Origin: Rhodocyclaceae bacterium
GTDB taxonomy: Bacteria; Pseudomonadota; Gammaproteobacteria; Burkholderiales; Rhodocyclaceae
Length of the DNA: 43,218 bases
Reading direction: 5' to 3'
Assembly (NCBI GenBank): GCA_013426785.1
Contig: JACDZI010000022.1
Location: forward strand, 1-43,218
Part shown: one piece after another, positions 26,681 through 35,256 of the stretch
Layout of the letters: each line of letters starts with the position of its first letter
How positions within the stretch are numbered: position 1 is the first letter of the stretch
Made by a program: the position numbers and the translations under genes
Notes under the pieces: generated by a model
Told to the model about the DNA's origin: nothing
Databases searched by the model: none
What the model saw: only the letters and a program-made list of their open reading frames with translations

Positions 26681-29600
26681 ATGGGTATCTCCGGCCGCAT
26701 TGCGGCTTACTTCCTGCGCAACTCGTTGACGCCCCTCATAGCGTTGATTGCGCTGCTGCTGGGTATCTTCGCCACGCTGATCACGCCGCGCGAGGAAGAG
26801 CCGCAGATCAATGTGACGATGGCCAACGTCTTCATCCCCTTCCCAGGGGCGACGGTCAAGGATGTCGAGAACCTGGTGGCGCGACCGGCCGAACAGGTGC
26901 TGTCGCGCATCGCCGGCATCGAGCACGTCTATTCGGTGTCGCGCCCCGGCATGGCGGTCATCACGGTCCAGTATCTCGTCGGTGAAGACCCGATCCAGGC
27001 GCTGGTGCGGCTTTACGACACGATCAATGCCAACAGCGACTGGGTGTCGCCCAACCTCGGCGTCGGTCAGCCCATCATCAAGCCGAAAGGCATCGACGAT
27101 GTGCCGATCGTCGCGCTGACCTTCTGGAGCGCCGATCCCGACCAGACCGGCTTTGAGATGCAGCAGGTGGCGCGCGCCGTCGAGATCGAACTCAAGCGCA
27201 CCCCCGGCACGCGCGACGTGACCACGCTGGGTGGCCCCGGCCATGTGGTGCGCGTGCTGATGGATGCCGAGCGGCTGGCCGCCTACGGCATTACCGCGCA
27301 GGACCTGAAGGCGTCGCTGCAGATGTCCAACGCCTCCCAGCCGGCCGGCAGCCTGGTTGGCGGCAACAAGGAGGTGTTGGTCCAGACCGGCACCTACCTG
27401 GAATCGGCCGCCGACGTGAGGCAACTGGTCGTCGGCGTGTTCAACAAGAAGCCGGTGTTCATGGCCGATGTCGCGCAGGTGATCGACGGCCCCGACCAGC
27501 CGAGCCGCTACGTCTGGCACGGCGAAAAAAGCAATGAGTATCCGGCCGTGACGCTGGCGGTATCGAAGAAACCCGGCGTGAATGCCGCCGACGTCGCCAA
27601 CGGCGTCATCCAGCGCATGGAAAGCCTGAAAGGTAGCGTGATTCCTGCGGGCGTCCAGTTTACCGTTACCCGCAACTATGGCGAAACGGCCACCGACAAG
27701 GCGCAGAAGCTGATCGGCAAGCTGGCTTTCGCTACCGCCTTCGTCGTGCTGCTGGTGCTGTTCGCGCTGGGCAAGCGCGAAGCGGTGATCGTCGGCACGG
27801 CGGTGGCGCTGACGCTGGCCGCCACGCTGTTCGCCTCCTGGGCTTGGGGCTTCACGCTCAACCGCGTGTCGTTGTTCGCCTTGATCTTCAGCATCGGCAT
27901 CCTCGTCGACGATGCCATCGTGGTGGTGGAGAACATCCACCGCTGGCACACGCTGCACCCGGACCAGCCCTTGTGGGAGATCATTCCCGGGGCGGTGGAC
28001 GAGGTCGGCGGGCCGACCATCCTGGCGACCTTCACCGTGATCGCGGCGCTACTGCCGATGGCTTTCGTGTCCGGCCTGATGGGCCCCTACATGAGCCCAA
28101 TCCCGATCAATGCCTCGATGGGCATGGCCATCTCGCTGGCCATTGCCTTCATCGTCACGCCCTGGCTGGCGCTCAAACTGATGAAGCCGCAGGCGCATGG
28201 AAAAGTCGGCGCTGGCGGTACGGCGAATAGCCTTGATGCGAAGCTGGACCGCTTCTTTCGCGGCCTGCTGTCGCCCTACCTCGATCCCCAACATGGCGCG
28301 CGGGCGCGCCGCAAGCTGTGGCTGGGCATCCTCGTCGCCATCCTTGCCTCGGTCGGTCTTGGCGTGGTCAAGCTGGTCGTGCTGAAGATGCTGCCCTTCG
28401 ACAACAAGAGCGAATTCCAGGTGGTGCTGGACATGCCGGTCGGCACGCCGGTCGAGGAAACCTCCCGGGTGCTGCGCGCGATGGCTGCGGAGCTGGAGCA
28501 GGTGAAGGAAGTGGCGAACTACCAGGCCTATGCCGGCACCGCCAGCCCGATCAACTTCAACGGCCTCGTCCGCCAGTACTACCTGCGCGCCAATGCCGAA
28601 ATGGGCGACATCCAGGTCAATCTGGTGGACAAGCACCAGCGCGACCGCCAGAGCCACGAGATCGCCGTGGCAGTGCGCGACCGGCTGATGGGGGTGGCGA
28701 AGGCCAACGGCGGCAACGCCAAGGTGGTCGAAGTGCCGCCCGGCCCGCCGGTGCTGTCGCCGATCGTCGCCGAGGTTTATGGTCCGGACTACGCCGGCCA
28801 GGTCGCGGTGGCGCGCAAGGTTCGTGAAGCCTTCGAGGGGACGGCCGACATTCTCGGCGTCGACGACACGATTGACGAGGATGCCGGCAAGGTGATCCTG
28901 CGCGTCAACCAGGCCAAGGCTGCATTGCTGGGCGTGTCGCAGAAGGACATCGTCGAAACGGTGCGCCTCGGCCTCGCCGGCGAGGACGTGACGCCGCTGC
29001 ACGACGGCGAGTCGAAATACGAGATCCCGGTGCGCATCACCCTGCCGGCCGAGCGCCAATCCACGCTCGACACGCTGCTGCGCCTCAAGGTGCGCGCCAT
29101 GGCCGCCTATGGTGGCGACCTCATACCCATCTCAGAAGTGGTGGAGGCGAAGCCGGCGCAGCGAGAAAAGGTGGTCTATCACAAGAACCTGCTGCCGGTG
29201 GTCTATGTCACCGGCGACATGGGTGGCAAACTCGATTCGCCGCTCTACGGCATGTTCGACATCCGCTCCAAACTGAAAGACCTGAAGCTGGAGCAGGGCG
29301 GCACCCTGGGTGAAACCTTCATCAAGCAGCCGCAGGACCCCTACGCCGGTTATTCCCTGAAATGGGATGGCGAATGGCAGGTGACCTACGAGACTTTCCG
29401 CGACATGGGTGCGGCCTACGGTGTCGGCCTGATCCTGATCTACCTGCTGGTGGTCGCCCAGTTCAAGAGCTATCTGGTGCCGCTGATCATCATGGCGCCG
29501 ATCCCGCTCACCATCATCGGCGTGATGCCTGGCCACGCGCTGTTCGGCGCGCAGTTCACCGCCACCTCGATGATCGGCATGATCGCGCTGGCCGGCATCA

Positions 29601-29884
29601 TCGTGCGCAACTCGATCCTGCTGGTGGACTTCATCAACCAGCAGGTTTCGGAAGGCATGGAGTTCGCGGAAGCCGTGATCCAGTCCGCCGCGATCCGCGC
29701 CAAGCCGATCGCCCTGACCGGCTTGGCCGCCATGCTCGGCGCGCTGTTCATCCTCGACGACCCGATCTTCTCCGGTCTCGCTCTGGCGCTGATCTTCGGC
29801 ATCCTTGTATCTACCCTGCTGACGCTGGTGGTGATACCGGTGCTGTATTACGCCGCCATGCGCAAACGGCTACCGTCCACCTGA
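26681..29884 (+). CDS. RND-family efflux pump, inner membrane subunit
   Basis: 1067 residues, the AcrB-like size, with TM1 (LIALIALLLGIFATLI), two large periplasmic loops and two blocks of membrane helices; SIGILVDDAIVVVENI carries the proton-relay Asp pair of TM4. It exports small molecules by proton antiport with the adaptor upstream. No outer-membrane factor is nearby, so a shared TolC-like channel is likely. A dispersed element ([10 protein letters not shown], about residue 508) lies in the cytoplasmic loop between the two halves. AGTAGG precedes the start. Confidence 0.93.
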   Translation: MGISGRIAAYFLRNSLTPLIALIALLLGIFATLITPREEEPQINVTMANVFIPFPGATVKDVENLVARPAEQVLSRIAGIEHVYSVSRPGMAVITVQYLVGEDPIQALVRLYDTINANSDWVSPNLGVGQPIIKPKGIDDVPIVALTFWSADPDQTGFEMQQVARAVEIELKRTPGTRDVTTLGGPGHVVRVLMDAERLAAYGITAQDLKASLQMSNASQPAGSLVGGNKEVLVQTGTYLESAADVRQLVVGVFNKKPVFMADVAQVIDGPDQPSRYVWHGEKSNEYPAVTLAVSKKPGVNAADVANGVIQRMESLKGSVIPAGVQFTVTRNYGETATDKAQKLIGKLAFATAFVVLLVLFALGKREAVIVGTAVALTLAATLFASWAWGFTLNRVSLFALIFSIGILVDDAIVVVENIHRWHTLHPDQPLWEIIPGAVDEVGGPTILATFTVIAALLPMAFVSGLMGPYMSPIPINASMGMAISLAIAFIVTPWLALKLMKPQAHGKVGAGGTANSLDAKLDRFFRGLLSPYLDPQHGARARRKLWLGILVAILASVGLGVVKLVVLKMLPFDNKSEFQVVLDMPVGTPVEETSRVLRAMAAELEQVKEVANYQAYAGTASPINFNGLVRQYYLRANAEMGDIQVNLVDKHQRDRQSHEIAVAVRDRLMGVAKANGGNAKVVEVPPGPPVLSPIVAEVYGPDYAGQVAVARKVREAFEGTADILGVDDTIDEDAGKVILRVNQAKAALLGVSQKDIVETVRLGLAGEDVTPLHDGESKYEIPVRITLPAERQSTLDTLLRLKVRAMAAYGGDLIPISEVVEAKPAQREKVVYHKNLLPVVYVTGDMGGKLDSPLYGMFDIRSKLKDLKLEQGGTLGETFIKQPQDPYAGYSLKWDGEWQVTYETFRDMGAAYGVGLILIYLLVVAQFKSYLVPLIIMAPIPLTIIGVMPGHALFGAQFTATSMIGMIALAGIIVRNSILLVDFINQQVSEGMEFAEAVIQSAAIRAKPIALTGLAAMLGALFILDDPIFSGLALALIFGILVSTLLTLVVIPVLYYAAMRKRLPST
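28201..28224 (-). repeat. 24-bp dispersed element, copy 14
   Basis: One difference (position 6). Inside the RND pump gene, cytoplasmic loop, read as KVGAGGTA. It is the last copy before an element-free stretch of about 9 kb. Confidence 0.92.
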
Positions 29885-29930
29885 CCCCGTGCCGGCACTG
29901 AGGGTGTAGCACCAAAACTCATTGGCGCGG

Positions 29931-29936
29931 CATAAT
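29931..29936 (+). promoter_or_regulatory. Possible -10 box of the histidine kinase gene
   Basis: CATAAT, 8 bases before the ATG, with no ribosome site between. No convincing -35 box was found. Confidence 0.3.
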
Positions 29937-29944
29937 GGGCACCG

Positions 29945-32101
29945 ATGTCGACATCGCTCAAGAATCTCCTGCACCGTAATCTTGCCCTTTTGATAGTGGT
30001 AAGCGGTGTGTTGGGCAGTCTTTTCGTCTATCGTACGACGGGGTATTGGGAAGACGAGCAGTTGCGGCGCCATGTCGCAAAAGAAGCCGACGTCCTGTCG
30101 AGCCGGATTGAGGATCGCTTGGAAACGATCCGCAAGGAAGCCCACATCCTTGCCACCACCCTTGCCCGGCGGCCGGATATCGGTGCTGAAGAGTTCGATG
30201 AATTTGCCGGACTCGTCATGAAACACCATCCCATGCTGTATGGCATCGCCTGGGCACCGCGCCGCATCGTGCAGGGCCAGCCCCACTTTCCGGTTGCTCG
30301 TGTCCTGTTGCCGGGCGACATCGTTCCGCCGTTGGGCTTCGACATCACTTCCGAGTCTCGGCGCGCTGCCGCGATTACCTGGGCTATCGAAAGCGGCGAG
30401 GCCGTGATCACCCGGGAAGTCAAATTGCAGCCCAATGGCACGCGAGGCGTCGTGTTGATCCAGCCGGTATTTGCTGCTGGCAGACCCACGCACACGATCG
30501 CCGAACGGCAGGCCAGCGTGGTGGGTATCCTGGCGGTGGGGATCGATACCCAGGCATATTTCGATCAGGTGATGCGTCCGCAGTGGGGCCGTTTCGATTT
30601 CGTCGTGCGCGATACGCCTGGTGAGGAGGTGCTGTACGTGCATGCGGTACGGCCCGATAGCGCACAGGTGCCTACTATCGATGCGATCGAGCAGGCGGCC
30701 ACGATGCACCGGAGCGAAGTGCGCGCCGTCGATCATCCGTGGGTGATTCGTGCCGCCCCCGCGCCGGGAATACTCATGGAGCATCCCCGTGAGCGACCGG
30801 CGCTGTCGCTGTTGCTCAGCCTGCTTCTGGTTATCGCCACGATCCTGATTGCCAGGTTGCTAAAACGAGGCCGCGCAAATCTCGAAAATCTCGTGGCGCA
30901 GAAAACCGTGGCGCTTCGCTCGAGCGAAGAACGCTTCCGCGACCTGTTCGAACTGTCGGCCGACTGGTTCTGGGAAATGGATGCCGATCTGCGCTTCAGT
31001 TACTTTTCCGGCGGTTCGTCGCGCGGCATGGACAAGTTTATAGGGCTACGGCGTTGGGAGTTGCCGATCGAACTGCCCCCCGAGCAATGGGCCGTACACA
31101 AGATGGTGCTGGAGGCACGCCAGCCCTTCCGTGACTTTGAATACAGCATTAGCAGTGTCGATGGCACGCGGCTCTGGTATGCAATCAGCGGCAAGCCGCT
31201 TTTCGATGGGAGCCGGTTCGTCGGTTATCGCGGCACCGGCCGCGACATCACATCCCGGAAGGCGTTGGAGGAAGAGCTGCGCGAGCACCGCGATAACCTC
31301 AAGGAACTGGTCGCCGCGCAGACCGCCGGCCTGCTGCGCGCCAAGGAGGCGGCCGAGCAGGCCAATCAATCCAAATCCGAGTTTCTGACCAACATGAGCC
31401 ATGAGCTGCGCACGCCGATGCATGCCGTTTTGTCCTTTGCCCGCATCGGCCACCTCAAGGCAGACATTGCGCCGCCAGACAAGCTCAGGGGCTATTTCGA
31501 ACACATCCGCGCCAGCGGGGAGCGTATGCTCGAACTGGTGAATGACCTGCTCGACCTGTCCAAGCTGGAAGCCGGGCGCATGCAGTACAGCATGCACCGG
31601 ATGGACCTGCGGAGGTGCGTCCGCGAAGTGGTGGCGGAACTGGCCGCGCTATTTGAAACCAAGAAGCTTGCATGCACCATCGTGGTGAACGCGACGGATT
31701 GCCACATGATGGGCGATCCGAAACGTATCGACCAGATTTTGCGCAACCTGCTGGGTAACGCCATCAAGTTCACGCCTGAAGGCCGGCGCATCGAGATCGA
31801 GATCGCCGACTGCGCGATTCCCTCCGGGCGTCGTGCCGGCGATAGCAGCCACTTGCTGCCGGGACTGCGTCTGACCGTCGCCGACGAAGGAATTGGCATC
31901 CCCGAAGCCGAACTTGATGACGTGTTCGAAAAATTCACCCAGAGCAGCCGCACCAATACCGGAGCCGGCGGCACCGGTCTCGGACTGGCCATCTGTAGCG
32001 AAATGACCCGGGCGCACCGCGGTATCATCCGGGCGCGCAACCGCCCCGATGGCGGGGCCGCCATCGACATCTTCCTGCCTGCCCTCGGAGAAAGTCCGTA
32101 A
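29945..32101 (+). CDS. CHASE-PAS sensor histidine kinase
   Basis: 718 residues: TM1 (about 13-30), a periplasmic CHASE-type domain (about 45-230, GIAWAPRRIV), TM2 (about 280-302), a PAS domain (about 325-440), then HisKA with the phospho-accepting His486 in NMSHELRTP, and HATPase_c (LLGNAIKFTPEG, ADEGIGIPEAEL, TGLGLAICSEM). No attached receiver. It senses an external ligand, as CHASE domains do for small molecules such as cytokinin-like or peptide signals. Its TAA overlaps the ATG of the next gene (TAATG), so it clearly works with the two receiver proteins that follow. Confidence 0.93.
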   Translation: MSTSLKNLLHRNLALLIVVSGVLGSLFVYRTTGYWEDEQLRRHVAKEADVLSSRIEDRLETIRKEAHILATTLARRPDIGAEEFDEFAGLVMKHHPMLYGIAWAPRRIVQGQPHFPVARVLLPGDIVPPLGFDITSESRRAAAITWAIESGEAVITREVKLQPNGTRGVVLIQPVFAAGRPTHTIAERQASVVGILAVGIDTQAYFDQVMRPQWGRFDFVVRDTPGEEVLYVHAVRPDSAQVPTIDAIEQAATMHRSEVRAVDHPWVIRAAPAPGILMEHPRERPALSLLLSLLLVIATILIARLLKRGRANLENLVAQKTVALRSSEERFRDLFELSADWFWEMDADLRFSYFSGGSSRGMDKFIGLRRWELPIELPPEQWAVHKMVLEARQPFRDFEYSISSVDGTRLWYAISGKPLFDGSRFVGYRGTGRDITSRKALEEELREHRDNLKELVAAQTAGLLRAKEAAEQANQSKSEFLTNMSHELRTPMHAVLSFARIGHLKADIAPPDKLRGYFEHIRASGERMLELVNDLLDLSKLEAGRMQYSMHRMDLRRCVREVVAELAALFETKKLACTIVVNATDCHMMGDPKRIDQILRNLLGNAIKFTPEGRRIEIEIADCAIPSGRRAGDSSHLLPGLRLTVADEGIGIPEAELDDVFEKFTQSSRTNTGAGGTGLGLAICSEMTRAHRGIIRARNRPDGGAAIDIFLPALGESP

Positions 32102-33006
32102 TGAGCCAACGCCATATCCTCGTCGTCGATGACGAGTTGATCAACCTGGAAATCATCCGCGAGTATCTCGAAGATGCGGGTTACGATCTTGAACTGGTGC
32201 AAAGCGGTGATGCGGCCTGGCAGGTACTGACGAGCAGTGTTCGCCCCTTCGACGTGGCGATCCTCGATCGCATGATGCCCGGTATCAGCGGCATCGAGCT
32301 CCTGCGCAAGATGAAGGCCGACGCACGCTTTACCGCCATCCCGGTGATCATGCAGACAGCCGCCACGGCGCCAGAGCAGGTGCGCGAAGGCATCGAGGCG
32401 GGCGCCTACTACTACCTCGCCAAGCCTTACGAACCGGAAACCCTGTCCGCTATCATGCGCGCGGCCATTGCCGACATCGACGAGCGCATCGAGGCGAACC
32501 GCCATGCTGCGGCCCATGTGCGCGCGATGGAGATGCTCGATCAGGCCGAGTTCCGTTTCCGCACCCTCGAAGAAGTCGGTGCCCTGATCGAAGTCCTCTC
32601 CAGCCTGTGTCCGGCGCCCCAACTGGCAGCTACGGGCCTGTCGGAACTGCTGGTGAATGCCGTGGAACACGGCAACCTCGGTATCAGCTATGCCGAGAAG
32701 AAGCGCCTGCGCCTGGACGATGCCTGGGAAGGCGAAGTGGCACGCCGGCTGGCACTGCCGGAGCATGCGGACAAGGCCGTGCGCATCCGGGTCGAGCGGC
32801 ATGCGGACCGGATCGAATTCCGTGTGCAAGATCAGGGCCCCGGTTTCAACTGGGAACACTATCTCGCCATCGATCCCGATCGTGCGGCCGATCCCAACGG
32901 GCGCGGTATCGCGCTGGCCCGCATGCTGAGCTTCGCCAGCTTGCAGTACGAGGGTTGCGGCAACATTGTCACCGTTACGGTGCGTACCGATCCAGCGGTT
33001 TCCTGA
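32101..33006 (+). CDS. Response regulator with RsbW-like ATPase/kinase output domain
   Basis: 301 residues. The receiver (1-120) has every active residue: Asp10/Asp11, phospho-acceptor Asp56, Thr86, Lys108. A coiled linker (about 120-160) leads to an HATPase_c_2 domain of the anti-sigma-kinase type: SELLVNAVEHGN with the Mg-binding Asn186, VQDQGPGFNW and GRGIALARML. Such domains phosphorylate STAS-type antagonists or bind sigma factors in partner switching. No STAS gene is in the window. Confidence 0.88.
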   Translation: MSQRHILVVDDELINLEIIREYLEDAGYDLELVQSGDAAWQVLTSSVRPFDVAILDRMMPGISGIELLRKMKADARFTAIPVIMQTAATAPEQVREGIEAGAYYYLAKPYEPETLSAIMRAAIADIDERIEANRHAAAHVRAMEMLDQAEFRFRTLEEVGALIEVLSSLCPAPQLAATGLSELLVNAVEHGNLGISYAEKKRLRLDDAWEGEVARRLALPEHADKAVRIRVERHADRIEFRVQDQGPGFNWEHYLAIDPDRAADPNGRGIALARMLSFASLQYEGCGNIVTVTVRTDPAVS

Positions 33007-33013
33007 CGGCCGA

Positions 33014-33019
33014 TATAAT
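33014..33019 (+). promoter_or_regulatory. TATAAT box before the receiver-PAS-phosphatase gene
   Basis: A perfect TATAAT lies 6 bases before the ATG, separated only by TCCCCC, with no ribosome site. It may give a leaderless internal transcript of the third signalling gene. The -35 region (around 32991) is poor. Confidence 0.4.
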
Positions 33020-33025
33020 TCCCCC

Positions 33026-34609
33026 ATGAATAAGCGTATTTACGAGCCCACCGCCCAATCCAATTCCCTGCAGGTGCTGGCGGCGGATGACACGGCGACC
33101 AACCGGCAGATCCTGTCGGTTTTTTTCAAGCGCCTGGGACACGCCATCGATCTGGCCGAGGATGGGGCGCAGGCCGTCGCCATGTTCGTCGCCAAGGACT
33201 ATGACCTGGTGATCATGGATGTGATGATGCCGGTAGTGGATGGTTACGAAGCCACCCGGCAGATCAAGGCGCTGTGCGGGGATCGCTGGGTGCCGGTGTT
33301 GTTCCTGTCCGCGCTCGACAGGGACGAAAATCTGGTCACCGGCCTGGAGGCCGGTGGCGACGACTATCTGTCGAAGCCGATCAATTTCGTTGTCCTCGAA
33401 GCCAAGGTGCGCGCCCTGTCGCGCTCGCTGGTGCTGCTGCGCCAGCTTGAGGAGTCCCGGCGTTTCAATCAGGCGATTACCGACAACTTGCTGGACGCCA
33501 TTGTCACCACCGACGAACACGGTGTGATCTCGTCGGTGAATCCGGCCTGCTGCCGCATCTTCGGGTATACCCAGGCCGAGATGCTCGGCCGCAATGTGAC
33601 CATGATGATGCCGGTACCCTGGCGCCAAGCCCACGAGGGCTACATCTCCCGCTATCTCCACGGTGGGGTTCCCCAGGTGATGGGGGGGGGCAATCGCGAT
33701 GTCGAGGCCCAGCGCAAGGATGGCAGCACTTTTTTGCTGTCCGTCTCGCTGAGCGAGTTCAGGGAAAACGGCCAGCGCAGGTTCGTGGCGGCCCTGCACG
33801 ACATTACCGAGCAGCGCCTTGCTGAGCGCAAGTTGCAGGAAAATGCGCAGACGCTACAGATTTACCACGACGAGCGCGAGGCGGAAAACATCCTGGCCCA
33901 GGAGATCCTCGACCAGTTGATGCAGCGGCCCGGACTCAGCGATCCCGCCATCCACTACTGGATGAGCCCGGCCACCAATTTCAGCGGCGACATCGTCGCG
34001 GCGGCTCGCGCTCCCGACGGGCGGTTTTGCGTGCTGCTGGCTGATGCCACCGGCCACGGTCTGGCGGCCGCCATCAGCGTGCTGCCGGTGTTGACACTGT
34101 TCTACGACGTGGTCGAACTCGGCCTGCCGCTCGCCCAGGTCATTGCCAAGATCAATCGCCAGTTGCGTGTCTCCCTGCCGGTAGGCCGCTTCGTCGCCTG
34201 TAGCTGTCTGTGCATCGACCCTCGGTCCGGTCGGAGCGAAATCTGGATGGGTGGCATGCCCAGTGCCTTCCTGCTCGATAATGCCGGCAAGGTCGTGCGT
34301 GAAATACAGGCGACCCACCTGCCCTTGGGGATTATCGATTTTGAAGACTCGGCCATGGTGGCGGATAGCCTGGTGGTGCCGCCGGGTGGGGGCCAACTGG
34401 TGATGTTTTCCGATGGTCTCGTCGAGGCCCACGGCGAAAGTGAAGAGCAGTTCGGCATCGAACGCCTGTGCGCCGTGCTTGCGTCCGAGCCAATGGCGGG
34501 CCGTATCGATGCCGTCAAGGATGCGATCGTCCAGCATCTGGGTGCCTGCCTGCCGCACGATGACGTGACGCTGATGCTGGTCGACCTGCCCGCACCCCTG
34601 GGCATCTGA
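33026..34609 (+). CDS. Receiver-PAS-PP2C (SpoIIE/RsbU-type) phosphatase
   Basis: 527 residues. The receiver (about 15-130) is complete (Asp21/Asp22, Asp65, Ser95, Lys117). A PAS domain follows (about 145-265) and then a PP2C/SpoIIE serine phosphatase domain (about 320-525; SGDIVAAARAPDG, LLADATGHGLAAA, MFSDGLVEAHG, HDDVTLMLVDL). It would remove phosphate from a STAS antagonist, opposing the RsbW-like domain of the preceding protein. A run of nine G at 33682-33690 falls in the PAS codons MGGG. The ATG at 33026 was chosen over one at 32966 that lies inside the previous gene. Confidence 0.92.
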   Translation: MNKRIYEPTAQSNSLQVLAADDTATNRQILSVFFKRLGHAIDLAEDGAQAVAMFVAKDYDLVIMDVMMPVVDGYEATRQIKALCGDRWVPVLFLSALDRDENLVTGLEAGGDDYLSKPINFVVLEAKVRALSRSLVLLRQLEESRRFNQAITDNLLDAIVTTDEHGVISSVNPACCRIFGYTQAEMLGRNVTMMMPVPWRQAHEGYISRYLHGGVPQVMGGGNRDVEAQRKDGSTFLLSVSLSEFRENGQRRFVAALHDITEQRLAERKLQENAQTLQIYHDEREAENILAQEILDQLMQRPGLSDPAIHYWMSPATNFSGDIVAAARAPDGRFCVLLADATGHGLAAAISVLPVLTLFYDVVELGLPLAQVIAKINRQLRVSLPVGRFVACSCLCIDPRSGRSEIWMGGMPSAFLLDNAGKVVREIQATHLPLGIIDFEDSAMVADSLVVPPGGGQLVMFSDGLVEAHGESEEQFGIERLCAVLASEPMAGRIDAVKDAIVQHLGACLPHDDVTLMLVDLPAPLGI

Positions 34610-34637
34610 TTTCTTCAATGACTTCAAGGAGTTCTCC

Positions 34638-35243
34638 ATGAGTTCCGCCTGTTACGAACGCGCCGTTGCCCTTATCGATGCCGCCAATGCCGAGGATCCG
34701 CGCCAGGACAGCGGGCCGGACGGCCAGCCGGTACCACGCGAGCTGCTCTATGGCCAGCGCATGGCGGCGATGATCGGCCGCTATGCACCCGAGGCGGACG
34801 AAGCGCAGCGTCTGGCAGTGCGCGCCCAGCACATCCAGCGCTGGAAGACCCCGCGCGAAAACTATCCGATGACCCGCGACGGTTACCTGCAATGGCGCAC
34901 CGGCCTCTACAAGTTCCATGCGGAAACCGCAGGTCGTCTTGCTGCCGAGGCCGGTTACGACGATGCGACCGTCGAGCGCATCAAGCAGGCGGTGGGCAAG
35001 CGCGGCCTGAAGGTGAATCCCGATACCCAACTGCTCGAAGATGTCACCGACCTGTGCTTCATCGAGCACTACATGCTGGAGTTCGCCGGCAAGCATGGCG
35101 AATACAGCGAAGAGAAGTGGCTCGACATCATCCGCAAGACCTGGAAGAAGATGTCGAAGCGTGCCCATGCCTTCGCGCTGTCCGGCCAGCTCAAGCTGCC
35201 GGAAGCGTTGGTGCCGTTGATCACCAAGGCCATCGCCGGCTGA
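34638..35243 (+). CDS. DUF4202 family protein
   Basis: 201 residues, cytosolic. The segments ELLYGQRMAAMIGRYAP, RAQHIQRWKTPRENYPMTR and FIEHYMLEFAGKH match what I know of the DUF4202 family; several conserved His/Arg/Glu suggest a helical, perhaps HD-like, enzyme, but no activity is established. AAGGAG stands 8 bases before the ATG. It is 13 bases upstream of the hydroxyacid dehydrogenase gene and probably begins that operon or ends the signalling one. Confidence 0.8.
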   Translation: MSSACYERAVALIDAANAEDPRQDSGPDGQPVPRELLYGQRMAAMIGRYAPEADEAQRLAVRAQHIQRWKTPRENYPMTRDGYLQWRTGLYKFHAETAGRLAAEAGYDDATVERIKQAVGKRGLKVNPDTQLLEDVTDLCFIEHYMLEFAGKHGEYSEEKWLDIIRKTWKKMSKRAHAFALSGQLKLPEALVPLITKAIAG

Positions 35244-35256
35244 GCCGGCAGGCAGC

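Noticed and set aside
29886-29900. Palindrome GTGCCGGCAC after the RND gene as a terminator
   Set aside because: Only a 10-bp palindrome without loop or T tract; likely chance in this composition.
31492-33027. A 511-codon antisense open frame opposite the kinase and response regulator
   Set aside because: Shadow frame; both plus-strand genes are complete with conserved active residues.
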